From contig OW804102.1 of assembly GCA_942159475.1 (NCBI GenBank), positions 30,572,873 to 30,636,872 on the forward strand: a DNA stretch of 64,000 bases, given 5' to 3'. Made by a program: the position numbers and the translations under genes. This document shows, one piece after another, positions 9,950 through 22,204 of this stretch; the first letter of the stretch is position 1; each line of letters opens with the position of its first letter. The notes beneath the pieces were generated by a model. That model was not told where the DNA came from, did not search any database, and was given only the letters and a program-made list of their open reading frames with translations. The stretch comes from Sthenelais limicola. Lineage: Eukaryota; Annelida; Polychaeta; Phyllodocida; Sigalionidae.

Positions 9950-12805
9950 CACTGTATTGCTTCGAGGAAGTTTTGATACTTGTATGTAAATATGAAATAT
10001 GGATGAGGCATGATGAAATCACACTAAGCATATAAGTCTTATTGCAAGTGTTTATTACTCAAGGTTGAATGATAATACAACTCACTAAAGTACTTTTGCT
10101 GCCCAATTAGAGTGGTGACATATCCTCATTATCATTTAGTGGCAGCCATCCATTGGCAGCTTTCAGGAGCAAAGATCCTACAGTGGTATCAGATCTGTAA
10201 TCTGTACATATTGATACCTCTTTCTGACACATTCATACACATTTCTTTGTGTAATTCTTTTATAAAGGTTCATCCTCTCACAAGTTATCCATATTTCACA
10301 AAGAGACTATGATGATGGATTTTTCAAATCAGACTAGTAGACTGCTTGCATTAATTCCATTGACAGTATCTAGGCCTATTTCTTACCTCGCAGAATCTTT
10401 TAAGACTTTTCCCCCCAACATATTTATTCAGATATCAGATAATAGCACTTCCCAGAGCTGTTTACATCTAGGTGTTATTTCACTCTGTATGTCCAGACTA
10501 TTTTCCTTTGATTCAAGTGCTCACCACATTTGTGTTTGACATGAACTGACAAAGCAAGCATCTATACACATCTCAGATTTGTATCAATAGTTGGCTGCAA
10601 TTTAGCCTTCCTACTTATCAAAATAATTCCTGGGCAAGGTTAATATAGATTTAAATTCTGGCAAGGATTCAAAGAAATATAATTTGTTTTGATAAAATGA
10701 TAGCCTGTGCTTTTAAATATGTATAAGAATTAATAATTTTTCACAAAGAGTTTGTTATCTCTATATATTGGTACTGTACAACTCCAAATGATATTAACTT
10801 GTCAACAAAAATTCACAGTTCTTATTGCCAATATCAGTGCTGCATGAATTTGTCGATATGCTGGAAGCAGGCACATTGACAGATTCACTACTTAGCTTTG
10901 ATAGCTTCGATGTGATTTAGTAGATTTTTCTGGTATCATAGAGAACAAAGGCTGTGTGTAGAGTTGCTTCATTAATTAGGTAGTTTCTGTTCTAGCTACT
11001 TTACTAGGACATTTATAAAGCATTTACAGGCAGAAGCTTCTTCCAATCAGCTATCTTCTAATAAGAAATCTTGGGTTACATGTATAATTTGCTTTGATAA
11101 TGCATAGAATTAGTTCAGGATTTCTTTGTAACTGTCATATTCTAGATGAAGTAGATATCCTCATCTTCTTGGTTGGAGGTCGGTGAGATGGTGGCCACAA
11201 TAATGAAACACTTCTTGAATTGACTATCTTATGTTGGGGCTGGTCTATGGGTGTTGGATCCAAAATTGGATATGCAGAGGGAGAAAGGCTGGAAGAATAA
11301 AAGTGGAACATTAGATTATAGGATATGTTCATTGTATGCCAAAGTACTACCACAATTGAGGTGTGGAACATTAGATTAAACTAATAAATACTGTGTTTTT
11401 ACATTAATCATAATGAAAACGTTGAATATTGAACATTAATTGAACCAGCAAGAAAAGAAGAATTCTGGAATCTCATTTGTTTGTTTGTAGCTTGTATTTC
11501 AATGATAACAGTCCCCTGGAGGATATATCAATTCAGTATTACAATGTAACTTATAATGAAACCTTACAGAAAAGGCTAACAAAACCTAACAGCACTTTCA
11601 CCCTATTAGGTTCACCTAATTAGGATTGAGTTCTAGGCTAGACAATACATAAATTTTAAAACAAATTAACCTTTATTTCCTATGCTGGTTTTTTTTATAT
11701 TTCAAAAGTAATTTTAAGATAATTTAATATTTCAACTTTACAATATCGATAATATGAATTTTCATTTTACAACTTACACAGTGTTTGAAAGAGTTTGCTT
11801 TGGTGGGCAGGCTAAAATTACAGCAAGATTCGGGGGGTTAAATTGTCTCTGGAAATCTTGAAATTCCATCTCACATGTGTGGAACAGTTCTGTTTACTTT
11901 TTCAGGGTGGGTATATAGCTAGTCACATTGAGGTAGAATTGAGAATGGGAGGGGCTTAGGTCTTAAGATAATCTCACTGCATAGGTCATTACTGGCATGT
12001 GGTGGCTGGGATGCGGACACTTATGCTGAGTTAAAGGTCTAGCTACTCTGTGTGTATGACTGTAGGGTGCAGGGAATAGGTTGGAAGTTATGGGGAATGG
12101 GGTGTGTCTGGTAGGCAGAGGCAGGCATGCCTCTGTCCACTCGCCACCAGTCACTACCATTGATAAAACGTGCATAGTCCCAAGATGTTTTCTGACACAT
12201 TTTGCTTTGATAAATTGAATTAAAGTGGCTAAGATAGTTAAAACGAGTAGTCACAGAATCACATGAAACTTATTCAGTCTAACCATATAGGATATGTATG
12301 ACAATTTCTAAAGTATAGAGCCCCAACATTGTTTCCTCATTCAATAATCATTAAATAAGTTTAATGAATAGACCAGCTTTCAAATCACAGAATAGTAGCC
12401 GTCAGGTGCTGCCCCCACTCAATAATGCCCATGGATGTAACTTGTCTTAACCCAGCAGTCTATGGACAAGCCTGGCATTATGTAACTCCAGATGCCAGAA
12501 CCCAACTGCCACTCTGACATAGCTTGACATTTGGGGTTGGCAACCAAAAACGATTTTGCTCACTGTTTTACCAAATATCTGATATGATATAAATGTTAGA
12601 GTTTTGATATCCACAGGAGTTAGTTAGGAGGGTAAGGTGAATCAAACACTAGAAAATGAAGCAGAAATTCCGTTACTCCATAATCTAGCCAACAACAGTG
12701 AGAAGTGTCACTTTAATTGATTTGATAAATGGATGTTAATTTAAAGTAATCTGGAAATATTCATGAAGCTGGTAGTGGCGACTGCTCTTATACTTTCCTA
12801 TAACC
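9950..12805. other. Long noncoding stretch
   Basis: AT-rich sequence with no supported gene. Frames up to 78 codons show no domain or signal sequence. I found no element matching the families seen elsewhere. Confidence 0.45.
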
Positions 12806-12865
12806 TTCAATGTGTTGATAAGGGCATAAAGCAACCAATCTCACTCACTCACTTCTTCTGTCTAC
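12806..12865 (+). mobile_element. Family C retroposon, 5'-truncated 3' end
   Basis: GTTGATAAGGGCATAAAGCA followed by ACCAATCTCACTCACTCACT matches, on the plus strand, the 3' end of the family C copies at 25.0, 31.5 and 39.4 kb. Retention of only the end plus a TCAC-repeat tail is the usual outcome of a 5'-truncated retroposon insertion. Confidence 0.65.
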
Positions 12866-14110
12866 CCTGCCTGTGTCACTAAGACATATTTTGCTTCACT
12901 ATAGCTATTTCCTTTGGCTATAAAATAGGATATGAGTACATGTATCCCCGCAAGCAAATTCCTGGAGGACAAAAATTTTTCCTGCAGAGCTAGTATCACC
13001 CATAGACACTGATCTAATTCTGTAGATTGAGAACCTGGGTTTGGTGAGTCACAACAATTGGTTCACTGGGGAATTTAGTCACAAAACCCCAAAATATTAT
13101 GAGAAAATCAACTTCTTTCCTATTATTCAAATGTAACAGCCCAAGTTTTACTTAATGAAACCTTATGTTTAGTGAATTTTACACATTTAAAGGAGGGAAA
13201 ATGTAGTTTCACAGTTTAACACTCCATTCAAGGCGCAACTGTTTGCCTCCATCACAAAGTATGCAAAATCTTGAAATTAACATGAAATAAACATAGTAAA
13301 CAAGTATCCTTATTGCCACTAAAAAGAAAGGAGGTGGGGGTGAGTGGACTGAGTGCTACCATTGCAGGTGAGCAGACCAAAACAAACAAACTGTATTAGA
13401 GGAATTCTTTCAATTGCGGGGAGAGTGAGTTGAAGGTCACTGGTGGGTTTGAAATGTACATTTCAGGCACACTTTGTGACGTGTGACAACACTCTCAAAG
13501 CTCTCTAGTGCTAAACAGACTTTTTCAACTAAGCTTTCTGAATTTGGGCCTGTAAACGACAATAACTTCGACATAAATGAGGTCAAAGTAAGGGACTTTG
13601 GCGAAATACATCAAGTTTTTTGTCCTGAAAGTGACCCTGAACGCGTTTAATGACACTAAAGATTTCTGCTGAAAATGTAACCACCAGAATCTTGCTGTAA
13701 ATATAGCTTGCCCATGTGGGCAAGCTCATGGCCAAAGCAGTTTGCCCGCCATTATTTTAACATGCCAAATCGCCTAGGCAAGCTCTTAATTTGATAGCTG
13801 GATACATGCCACTCTCACGGGCAAATCATGGAATAAAGCAACTATTCAAGATGAATAAAATTGTTTATTCTAATTCACTGCCAACATAAAAATATACAGT
13901 ACGCTAACAAAATCTCACCTTGACTGGTCTTTCAGGCGTGAGGGTTTGGTTCCTGGTATGTCATCACTGTTGAGGTCGAAAATGAATACAATTTCCAATA
14001 TCGTCCTTGACAATCGACATATATCAGTTATAAACGAGCTAGAAGTGGTGTTCTGAGTAGGCCTATATCTGAATAAAAAAAATAAACAAAACATTGTGAA
14101 TAGCAGCGGA
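12866..14110. other. Noncoding; GCTTGCCC-type repeat fragment
   Basis: No gene is supported. Around 13700-13800 there are inverted GCTTGCCCATGTGGGCAAGC and further TTGCCC/GGCAAG motifs, reminiscent of the element at 19081. A short run of four AACCT units lies at about 14112-14131. Confidence 0.45.
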
Positions 14111-14189
14111 ATAACCTAACCTAACCTAACCAACATAGATCATTTGTGTCATAAATGATCATTCATAAATGATTATGAATTATGACACT

Positions 14190-14440
14190 GCACATCATAG
14201 TCCTAAAGCCAAAAAACTGGGTTTGTTTCCGATTTACCACCACCACCTATGCTAACCATAAAAAGAATTAGAAATATGCTTTCTCATGTTTAAAACAATC
14301 ATAGCTTGTTTCGAAATAGACATTTTTCATTTCCTGGAAAGTGGTTTCCATTCCCTCTACCTAGTTCTTAGCCACCATGAATCAGAAACACATCAATTTT
14401 TTGTTTTGCCTAAAAACAACTCAAATTACAAGTCTAGAGT
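14190..14440. repeat. Dispersed repeat family L, copy 1
   Basis: It shares with 17510-17725 and 22640-22795 a run of blocks: TCCGATTTACCACC-like start, CATGTTTAAAACAA, GAAATAGACAT-like segment, then TTTTTGCCTAAAA with CAACTCAAA. Diverged, with no coding capacity; termini not defined. Confidence 0.5.
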
Positions 14441-15059
14441 CAACAGTCTACAGTTCATCCAGCCAGGCATTGGCTCAATGTAGGTCGCCTGAGGTCCCAG
14501 CCACTCCTCCCGCTATAATGAGGACCAACTTAGACTGGATGCACTGTACTTGTCAGGAGATTTGTCAATCGATGGGGCTATACTCAGTCCAAAGCCACTT
14601 GATGGTATGGTGGTATTGTCAGTAACTTTAATATTTTATTTAAATATGAAACTAACCTTACATTTTGCCTGAACTTCAGAGAATGTTTAAAAGTAAATTA
14701 TGGCAATTTGATATTATTTGCTGAGTGTAGAGTCTATTACACGTTAAAAGTCTGACATGAGTTTTTCGGGTGTCTTGATCCCGTTGCTTCAGCTGATTTA
14801 TATAAACAGTTGCAGTTTAAACAGTTAGCTATGTTCACATTATTAGACTGACACACTCAAATAATCTGAATTTGTTCAGTGGTCAATACAAGAAATTAGC
14901 AAGTCATGATTAGTTGATTAGTTTTTGTTTCGTAGTTGGAAGTTAATCAGTTTTTGAGTGAAGCAAGGATGCAAGACCAGATTAACATTGTCAAATTTGT
15001 CTATAACTGTCAAAGTCAAAAGTTGCATAAAAGGCAAAGTCAAACGTTGTGTGAAAGTC

Positions 15060-15890
15060 ATAAAACTCTAAGATGAAAGTTGTGTAAATGTGGAAGTTGA
15101 AAGTTGTGTAAAAGTCAAAGTAAAAAATTACAGAGTCAAGTCAGTCAGTTGTACAAGTCAAATATCAGTTAGTTGTAAAAGGCAAAAGTCATTAAGTCAA
15201 AAGTCAAGTCAGTCAATCAGTCGTCAAATGTCAGTCGGTTGGAAAAGTCAAAAGTCGGTCATCAAAGTCAGTCAGGCAGTCATCATAAAAGTTGAAAGTC
15301 ACTCACTGTAAAAGTTGAAAGTCAGTGAGTAGTAAAAGTTGAAAGTCAGTCAGTCAGTTGTAAAAGTAAAAAATCAGTCAGTCATAAGTCAAAAGTCAGT
15401 CAGTCATAAAGTCAAAAGTCAGTCAGTCGTAAAGTTCAAAAGTAAGTCAGTCAGTTGGTTGTAAAACTCAAAAGTCAGTTGTAGAAGTTGAAATGTCAGT
15501 CAATCGTAGAAGTCAAAAGTCAGTTGTAGAAGTTGAAAGTCAGTCAGTCGTAGAAGTTGAAAGTCAGTCAGTCAGTTGTAGAAGTCAAAAGGCAGTTGTA
15601 AAATTTGAAAGTCAGTCAGTCAGAAAAGTTGAAAGTCAGTCAGTCAGTTGTAACAGTCAGTCCATTAGTCAGTGGTAAACATCAAAAGTCAGTCAGTCAT
15701 GAAGTCAAAAGTCATAAAATTCAAAAGTCAGTCAGTCATAGAAGTCAAAAGTCAGTCAGTCAATAAACTCGAAAGTCAGTCAGTCATAGAAGTCAAAAGT
15801 CAGTTGTAAAAGTCAAAAGTCAGTCAGTCTTAAAAGTTGAGTCAGTCAGTCAGTCATATAAGTTGAAAGTCAGTCAGTTGTAAAAGTTGA
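15060..15890. repeat. TCAG-rich minisatellite, left part
   Basis: Imperfect units of about 24-28 bp of the type AAAGTCAGTCAGTCGTAAAA with GTTG, plus variable numbers of CAGT tetramers. It continues at 16380 after the two miniature elements. Frames read through it (for example 15090-15311) are repeat products with Ser/Val/Gln/Lys monotony, not genes. Confidence 0.9.
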
Positions 15891-15893
15891 TTA

Positions 15894-16202
15894 CTCCACG
15901 GTGAAATGTGTATCACATAACATTTGTATGTAGAGGCGTGTGGTACATACCGTGTGGTACATTGTTTTGTACCACATGGGCGGGGCCTAAAATGATGTGC
16001 AAAATAAACTCATTTGATTGGTTCCCTTCCACGCGGGAAAATGCGTTGTCAATGGCTCTTACTAGCGTTACTAACGTCACAACGTTATGATGTACACTAT
16101 TGCGTCGTCGCCGGCATCAGTGAGAGAAGAATGGCTGTAACTTCGGAAGTAAATAAAGGACTTTGTGTTATAATTTATAATTAATCTAATAGCACCGTGG
16201 AG
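15894..16202. mobile_element. Miniature inverted-repeat element in the minisatellite
   Basis: 309 bp with 10 bp perfect inverted ends CTCCACGGTG and CACCGTGGAG, each flanked by TA (15892-15893 and 16203-16204). TA duplication is typical of the Tc1/mariner and related groups, though ends this short do not prove it. The interior is CG-richer than its surroundings, with an ATTGG box near 16018 and ATGGCTGTAACTTCGGAAGT near 16130. That looks like a short coding start followed by a possible splice donor. No transposase is present. Confidence 0.65.
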
Positions 16203-16204
16203 TA

Positions 16205-16379
16205 AATATAGGACCACATCTCGTAGTTGGTCTGGCTCAAAGGATCACATTGACCCTCGATGATTCTTTTCGATATAACACACTCGCCTATCGGCTCGTG
16301 TGCCATGCAAAAAGAAACGTCTCGGGTCAATGTGATCCTTTGAGCCAGACCAAATACTCGTGCAGTCCTATCATATAGT
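16205..16379. mobile_element. Second foldback element, 29 bp perfect inverted repeats
   Basis: TGGTCTGGCTCAAAGGATCA and on (16228-16256) is exactly complementary to 16324-16352. Outside these arms, ATATAGGACCACAT on the left and AGTCCTATCATAT on the right are imperfectly complementary, so the true termini are probably close to 16206 and 16379. It abuts the preceding element, and the minisatellite resumes right after it. Confidence 0.7.
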
Positions 16380-16795
16380 CAGTCAGTCGTAAAAGTTGAT
16401 AGTCAGTCAGTCAGTCGTAAAAGTTGAAAGTCAGTCAGTTGTAAAAGTTGAAAGTCAGTCAGTCACTCGCAAAAGTTGAAAGTCAGTCAGTCGTAAAAGA
16501 TGAAAGTCAGTCAGTCGTAAAAGATGAAAGTCAGTCAGTTGTAAAAGTTGAAAGTCAGTCAGTATTGTAAAAGACGAAAGTCAGTCGGTCAGTCGTAAAA
16601 GACGAAAGTCAGTCAGTCACTCATAAAAGTTGAAAGTCAGTCAGTGTAGTAAAAGATGAAAAAGTCAGTCAGGCGTAAAAGTTGAAAGTCAGTCAGTCAC
16701 TCGTAAAAGTTGAAAGTCAGTCAGGCGTTAAAGTTGAAAGTCAGTCAGTTGTAAAGGTGGATTCAGCCAGTCAGTCGTAAGGGTCAAAGTCACAG
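16380..16795. repeat. TCAG-rich minisatellite, right part
   Basis: Same units as 15060-15890 (AAAGTCAGTCAGTCGTAAAA with GTTG or GATG). The more regular spacing here, with many TAAAAGTTGAAAGTCAGTCA units, suggests this side was homogenised more recently. Confidence 0.9.
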
Positions 16796-17509
16796 ACCTG
16801 CAAAGTTCTGGAAATCGAAATGTGGGTGATTTTTGGCTTTAGTGGCATAGGGGGCATGCAGGGTTGTCCAAAACATGTATATTTAAATGGAATTGGAAAT
16901 GGATGAAGTTTTTTAAAAAGGAAAGGAGTTTAGATCTTTTGTCCCTGAACTGTCAGCGATTTATAGAGTTAATAAGGCCATGAATTGATTACATTTTGTA
17001 AAGTATTATCATGTCTGTAGTTGTTTTTATTTTGATTAGAATTTCGGTTATTATATCTCTGTCAATAGGCAGTGTTCTTTATCTAGAAATAACAACTAAT
17101 CAATCAATTTCTAAAATGCCATGAAGTTGTCTGTAGATATATTTTGCACTTAATAAAATTAAGGTAAATCAGTAATAGTTTATCTGCTATATAAATTCCT
17201 GTCATATCTAAGTAAAACCCAAAGTTCCATGAGCAAGGTAAATAAGTGAATCATTAAACAAAGATGAATAGATAAGATGAACTCCTCCCTCTCCATCTAA
17301 ATCATACATAAATGTGACCAAAATGGCGATAAAAATAAAGGTTTCCTTCATCTGGGTTGTGGATGAATTGTCATCCAGTAATTAATACCAAGGAGGTATA
17401 CAGCTGTTGTCAACTGGTGCGACGGACAATGTGTAGCTATGTGTGGACTGTAGTTTAGTTAAAAACTATAGTTTAAGTATATTTTTTTGCTGGAGAATTG
17501 ATTGATCAA
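16796..17509. other. Noncoding, nothing recognised
   Basis: AT-rich sequence with no repeat or gene that I can support. Confidence 0.4.
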
Positions 17510-17725
17510 TTATGAAGCTGCACAATATAAGGCTAAAAAAATGGACGTGTTTCTGTTTTACCACCCTCACACATAGAAAAGTATTCTAACCTGAAAAAAA
17601 ACTTAAAAGTATTATATTATTCATGTTTAAAACAACTATAAATGTTAACGAAATGACAGTGACTTTAAATTGGAAACAGACCTTTATTTTTTTGCCTAAA
17701 ACCAACTCAAAATTATAACGTCACG
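17510..17725. repeat. Dispersed repeat family L, copy 2
   Basis: It shares the same order of blocks as 14190-14440 (TTTACCACCCTCAC-like start, CATGTTTAAAACAA, TTTTTTTGCCTAAAACCAAC). Diverged, with termini undefined. Confidence 0.5.
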
Positions 17726-18785
17726 CAGACACAGCTGAAAGTAGGCCTAGGCCTATACTGGAGTTGACAATAGAATAATTCTGGTTAAAATGCAAATAAA
17801 TAAACAAATATGACTATCAAGCACTATAGAAACGTTTCATGTTTAATGTAATCTTAGTACTTTTCATTTTAATGTTATTTTCTCTTTGCAAATTATGTTA
17901 CAGCAAATTCTGTTACAGCCTACGTTATACTTATAGGCCTAGCCTATAAATAATTACTATAAATATATTAGTCTTACTCACCAGTGGCATTGGCATTCCG
18001 AAGGGTTGCTGGGGTGATATAGCAGATGATCCATGGACAGGATATTCGTAAAAATCCATATACTGGTGCAATTATTATTTCCCAATACCTATACAAAGTG
18101 TCAGCTTCATAAATCAAATAACCGGGATTCGGTGGAACTTTCCATTTCTAATAGTTCTGTGCCTGTTTTGGCGAGCTAACATTGACAAGTGACAGGCCTA
18201 TCACACAGGCTGATGGCGATGCAGTGATGCCCCATTGACATTGCAGTGTCGTCCCGGCGTGTTTTCAGTGGTATTTCTCCATTGACAACATTGAGATTAC
18301 ACATACACGTGTAAAAAATGCTATTCTTTCAGATTCCAGGCCTTATTTTTTTCTATATTTGCAATATAAGTGTCTCTGATGATGTTTAAGACGACGGGGG
18401 AGCATACGGCCCGCCGAAACGGCCCACCGGAAATAGCGGAAGTAGATTTAAATGTCGCACAATTTTCCGCGATTAAAACCCGTTTTTCCGCGATTATTTT
18501 GATCTAGAATTGTATTTTGAATATCATTTTCGAAAACTAGAGGTTCCATTTAGTGTAAATCAAGAGTTTCATGAGTCAACTCTTTGCAACAATCAAAAAG
18601 TGACCGGGTACATTCAGTCACGATTTCCCGCCTCAACCAGCATGTTCCCGCCGAGTCCCGGCCCAAATTTGGGCCTATCGCTGTGAAAGGGTTAATAGAT
18701 GATAGACAAATGAGATACTTGAAATTAAAGAAACTAACAAATTAACCAAAGAAGAGAGATCTTAATCCAAGGTCAAACATTTGGC
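17726..18785. other. Noncoding; GC-richer block at 18.39-18.69 kb
   Basis: No supported gene. The segment 18390-18690 is locally rich in CCGCC/CGGCCC and ends near AAAGGGTTAATA. It may be a decayed transposon end, but no matching partner was found. Confidence 0.4.
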
Positions 18786-19080
18786 ATATGAAAAAGGTGA
18801 AAGGGAATATTATGTGGGGAGAAAGTGAATGGGAACATTATGTGGGGGAAAGTTGAAAGGACACATTATGTGGGGAAAAGGTGAAAGGACACATTATGTG
18901 GGGGAAAAGGTGAAAGGGAACATTATGTGGGGAGAAGGTGAAAGGGAACATTATGTGGGGAAAAGGTGAAAGGAAACATTATGTGGGGAAAAGGTGAAAG
19001 GAAACATTATGTGGGGAAAAGGTGAAAGGTCACATTAAGTGGGGAGAAGGTGAAAGGAAACATTATGTGGGGAAAAGGTG
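18786..19080. repeat. 28 bp minisatellite, left part
   Basis: Units of the type GTGAAAGGAAACATTATGTG plus GGGAAAAG (28 bp), about ten copies. Interrupted by the element at 19081-19342 and resuming after it. Confidence 0.92.
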
Positions 19081-19342
19081 CAGGGCTCGAAAAAAAACCT
19101 ACCAACTTCACTTGCCCATTGGGCAAGTGGCAGCCAAGATTTACTTGCCGACAGAATTTTTACTTGCCCGAAGTACATTTACAGGGGCATTTCATTGTAA
19201 GTAGACATCACAATAAGGGTTTGAAATCGGCGCCGTAGAGATTTTCACTTGCCCACTCGGGCAAGTAACTTTAAATTTTACTTGCCCAGAGCCATTTTTT
19301 ACTTGCCCCGGGCAAGTAAACATGTGGTTTTTTCGAACCCTG
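19081..19342. mobile_element. Miniature element with CAGGG ends and CACTTGCCC motifs
   Basis: 262 bp. The ends CAGGGCTCGAAAAAAAACC and GGTTTTTTCGAACCCTG form inverted repeats of about 17-19 bp. AGGTG occurs immediately on both sides (19076-19080 and 19343-19347), giving a 5 bp target duplication within the minisatellite unit. The interior carries at least six ACTTGCCC or GGGCAAGT motifs. The CAGGG start recalls hAT-type ends, but those make 8 bp duplications, so superfamily is left open. No coding capacity. Confidence 0.75.
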
Positions 19343-19497
19343 AGGTGAAAGGAAACATTATGTGGGGGAGAAAGTGAAAGGGAACATTATGTGGGGGAGA
19401 AAGTGAAAGGGAACATTATGTGGGAGAAAGGTTAAAGGACACATTATGTGGGGGAAAAGGTGGAAGGACACATTATGTGGGGAAAAGGTGAAGGAGT
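19343..19497. repeat. 28 bp minisatellite, right part
   Basis: Continuation of the array at 18786-19080, same unit, about five more copies, several with GGGGGAGAAA variants. Confidence 0.9.
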
Positions 19498-19861
19498 CAC
19501 ACCCATGCTGAGGGAAAAAATGTGATCTAGGAATAAACTTATAAATCCCTTAGCTCAGGAAACTTAAGAGAAACGCAAGACAAATACGATAATACAGCAT
19601 GGGATCAAGAACATCTAGCTTAACAAGAAATGCAATAAAATGAAAAGAAATCCCATATAGCAATAAACCTGTAATAGCATTAGGTATAAAGACAATATCA
19701 TCTTGAAAGAAGCCATTTGGAACATCTGAGAGAGAAGGAAGCCATTTGGCAATCTTATTCAGCACACAGAAGGCGGACTTCAGTTCACTTTGTCTCTCAA
19801 GGAATTATGATGATTTGTGCTAAGAGCTTGAGGAACAAACATTTAGCCAGAAAGCTTTTAT

Positions 19862-20087
19862 GGGTCCGATCGTCAGATTCGCCTTCACCAATTCTCTGAA
19901 ATAAAACACATTCAAGACGAAAATGAGCGTCGAAATATAGTTGATCATTCCTGAGGTCATTCTTTGAATCGATACAATACCAAATATACTCAGATATAGC
20001 TAGTGTTTATCATGTTTTAGGGAAAATTAGAAGAATTTAGTCAAATCTGTAGAGCTGCTGGTTGTACATTTTCTGCCGATCTGACCA
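19862..20087 (-). mobile_element. Family A element, copy 2
   Basis: Starts GGGTCCGATCGTCAGA and ends TTCTGCCGATCTGACC. Reverse orientation relative to copy 1. No coding capacity. Confidence 0.7.
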
Positions 20088-21772
20088 TTAGGAGCAAATA
20101 TTTAGCCAGAACGCTTTTATAGAGGGAATAAAGCTGCTTATCTGTGGGAAACAATGCCCCCCTCTCCCTGGCCATTACCACAATCAATAGCTTAACATGG
20201 GGGAGAGGGGGGTAGAGGTGTGTGTGTGTGTTTAGGGGGTAGGGGAGTCTTTGGTGGAGAAAGGCATGCAAAGCAGGGTAAATGAACTGTTGGTCCCATT
20301 CTGAGTGAACTGCTATATTCGTCAATTGTAGAGGCTGCATGTGCATAATTATTGGGCAGCTATTACTTCTTTTTTTTTTAAAGAATCCCGATATTTCCAT
20401 GAAATTCAGCTCAAATTCAATGCAATTAAGGAATCTACTAATTAATTAATCAGTTTGTATTGTCCTGCTATGAAAACCTTTAAAAAAATTGGACTGGAGT
20501 TCAAGGACATGAAGTGGAAGGTCAACCCCAAACTAAAAATGAAAACGTGGGGAAATTAACTTGGCCTGTTTCATACTGATATATATATTGGTTTTTTTTT
20601 AACCTCTGGGAATCAATGTGTGCTGCCTTTGCTGTGAAAACCTGGATCACCACTCCACCCCCCTCTCCCAACCAGTGTTTTACTACAATGGGTGTGAAGC
20701 CTTACCATGGCAGGAGCCGCCAAACGCCTCATATTTACATATTTAGCCTGACATGGCTAATGCTCAATGGCCCTCCTAGTCAACGTCTTCATATCACGGG
20801 ATTAACCAGCGTAAAGTGCCACCTTGCACTTTCCCATGGCAGAAAGGGGGGAGGGGGAGGGGTAGGGAGACAGACAGGCAGGCAGGCACAGGCTCTGTGT
20901 TCCGTCCCTGGTAATAATAAGGAGGGTGAAAATGGTGTGACTGCAATTTTTGTAGTATATTTGAAGCTGGTTAATTTTATTTTACACCGACAAATATAAT
21001 AATAATGATATTAGATAATTGTCATAATAATGTAAAACTAGTACAAAATAGTTACAGAAGTACAATAATTATTATTATTGTTTATTAAAGTCAATTCAAT
21101 TATACAGATTGGTGTTTTGCAATATAGTACTTAAAAGCAAACACGATAAATAACGAAATGTAGGTCTCCATCAAGTCTTAAATAATGAAAGGCAACTGTT
21201 TCTAATAGTTTTCTATTTCGAAAATTTGTGATCGTAGTTTTGGCAGAATGATATCGACCATCATATTCATAAAGGAAATTGACTCATTGATGCGCACATT
21301 TGGGTTCACCCATGACTTTATTGTCGATATTTGGCAGATTTCTTCACAAATAATATCGAGAATATATATGCAAATAATTGAGTGAAAAGTTAAGACTTCC
21401 TCAAATACAGCACTATCCGTGACCAGGTTTTAAAATTTAATCTCAGTTCCGGAACATTACTTTAAGGTCTGAGAGACAATTAATCTGAGAGAAAATAAAC
21501 CCAACAAATAGACTAATGGATGACTTTAATAATCTTACTTGCACATTTCTATAATCCATCACCTGTTCCTATTCATTAAAGTGAAACAACAAAAGTGTCA
21601 GATGTACAGAGAAAAACTCAAGAAGGGGATCATGCCGAAACCTAGAGAAAGCATTTTTGGCTGCTTAAGTCAGCGCAAGCTATTAGTTAGCTTATCCTGA
21701 ACTTGAATAGATCACATCAATCATCTTTTGGTTTGAGGAGGACCTGTCCAGTAGAATGGGGCTGGATAATAT
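20088..21772. other. Noncoding; GT and GA-rich bits
   Basis: No supported gene. It holds a GTGTGTGT run near 20220, a T-run near 20370 and a GGCAGGCAGGCA repeat near 20875. The 119- and 127-codon frames here have no domain and a composition driven by these simple repeats. Confidence 0.45.
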
Positions 21773-22003
21773 GGGTGAAGTCGCCAGAAAATGTACAACT
21801 CATCTTCACCAATCCTCTCAAATAACCCAAATTTCAGACGGAAATAAAGTTCAGAATACAGTTCAACCTAACCAAACAGATTGCTAGAATCAATGCAATG
21901 CCGAATATACCCGAATTTACCAAGAATTGACCAAATTCCAGCCTAATTTAGCAGAACTTACTAAATGAAATTGCTAATTGTACATTTTCTGAAAATCTGA
22001 CCC
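21773..22003 (-). mobile_element. Family A element, copy 3
   Basis: Starts GGGTGAAGTCGCCAGAAAAT and ends ACATTTTCTGAAAATCTGACCC. ATAT occurs on both sides (21769-21772, 22004-22007), a 4 bp target duplication. This copy preserves the unoccupied sequence into which the recombinase element inserted at 48344. Confidence 0.82.
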
Positions 22004-22019
22004 ATATAAATGCGAGGAG

Positions 22020-22110
22020 CTCGATACAATAAGGGGGCTCCTCTATGCACTGAAATATTGATAACGTCAGTCCTATAGGTCAAACAATGAGCAATTAATT
22101 TGGTAAGATT
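22020..22110. repeat. Family K repeat fragment
   Basis: Contains GATAACGTCAGTCCTATAGG followed by TCAAACAATGAG. This block recurs, diverged, at 30260, 44630, 52170 and 62200, and defines family K. Only part of the element is present. Confidence 0.5.
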
Positions 22111-22204
22111 TCTTTTATCTCAATTAACCTCCCCCTCCCCACTTCACCTAGAAAACCTTACCCTAACTAAAAGTACATTGACCTCGCCTATTTTTGTTAT
22201 TTCT

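Noticed and set aside
14112..14131. Four AACCT units, a TTAGG-type telomere motif
   Set aside because: Too short to mean anything; likely chance or a small microsatellite.
20041..20999. 119- and 127-codon frames
   Set aside because: No recognisable domain; they cross GT- and GGCA-simple repeats and a family A end.
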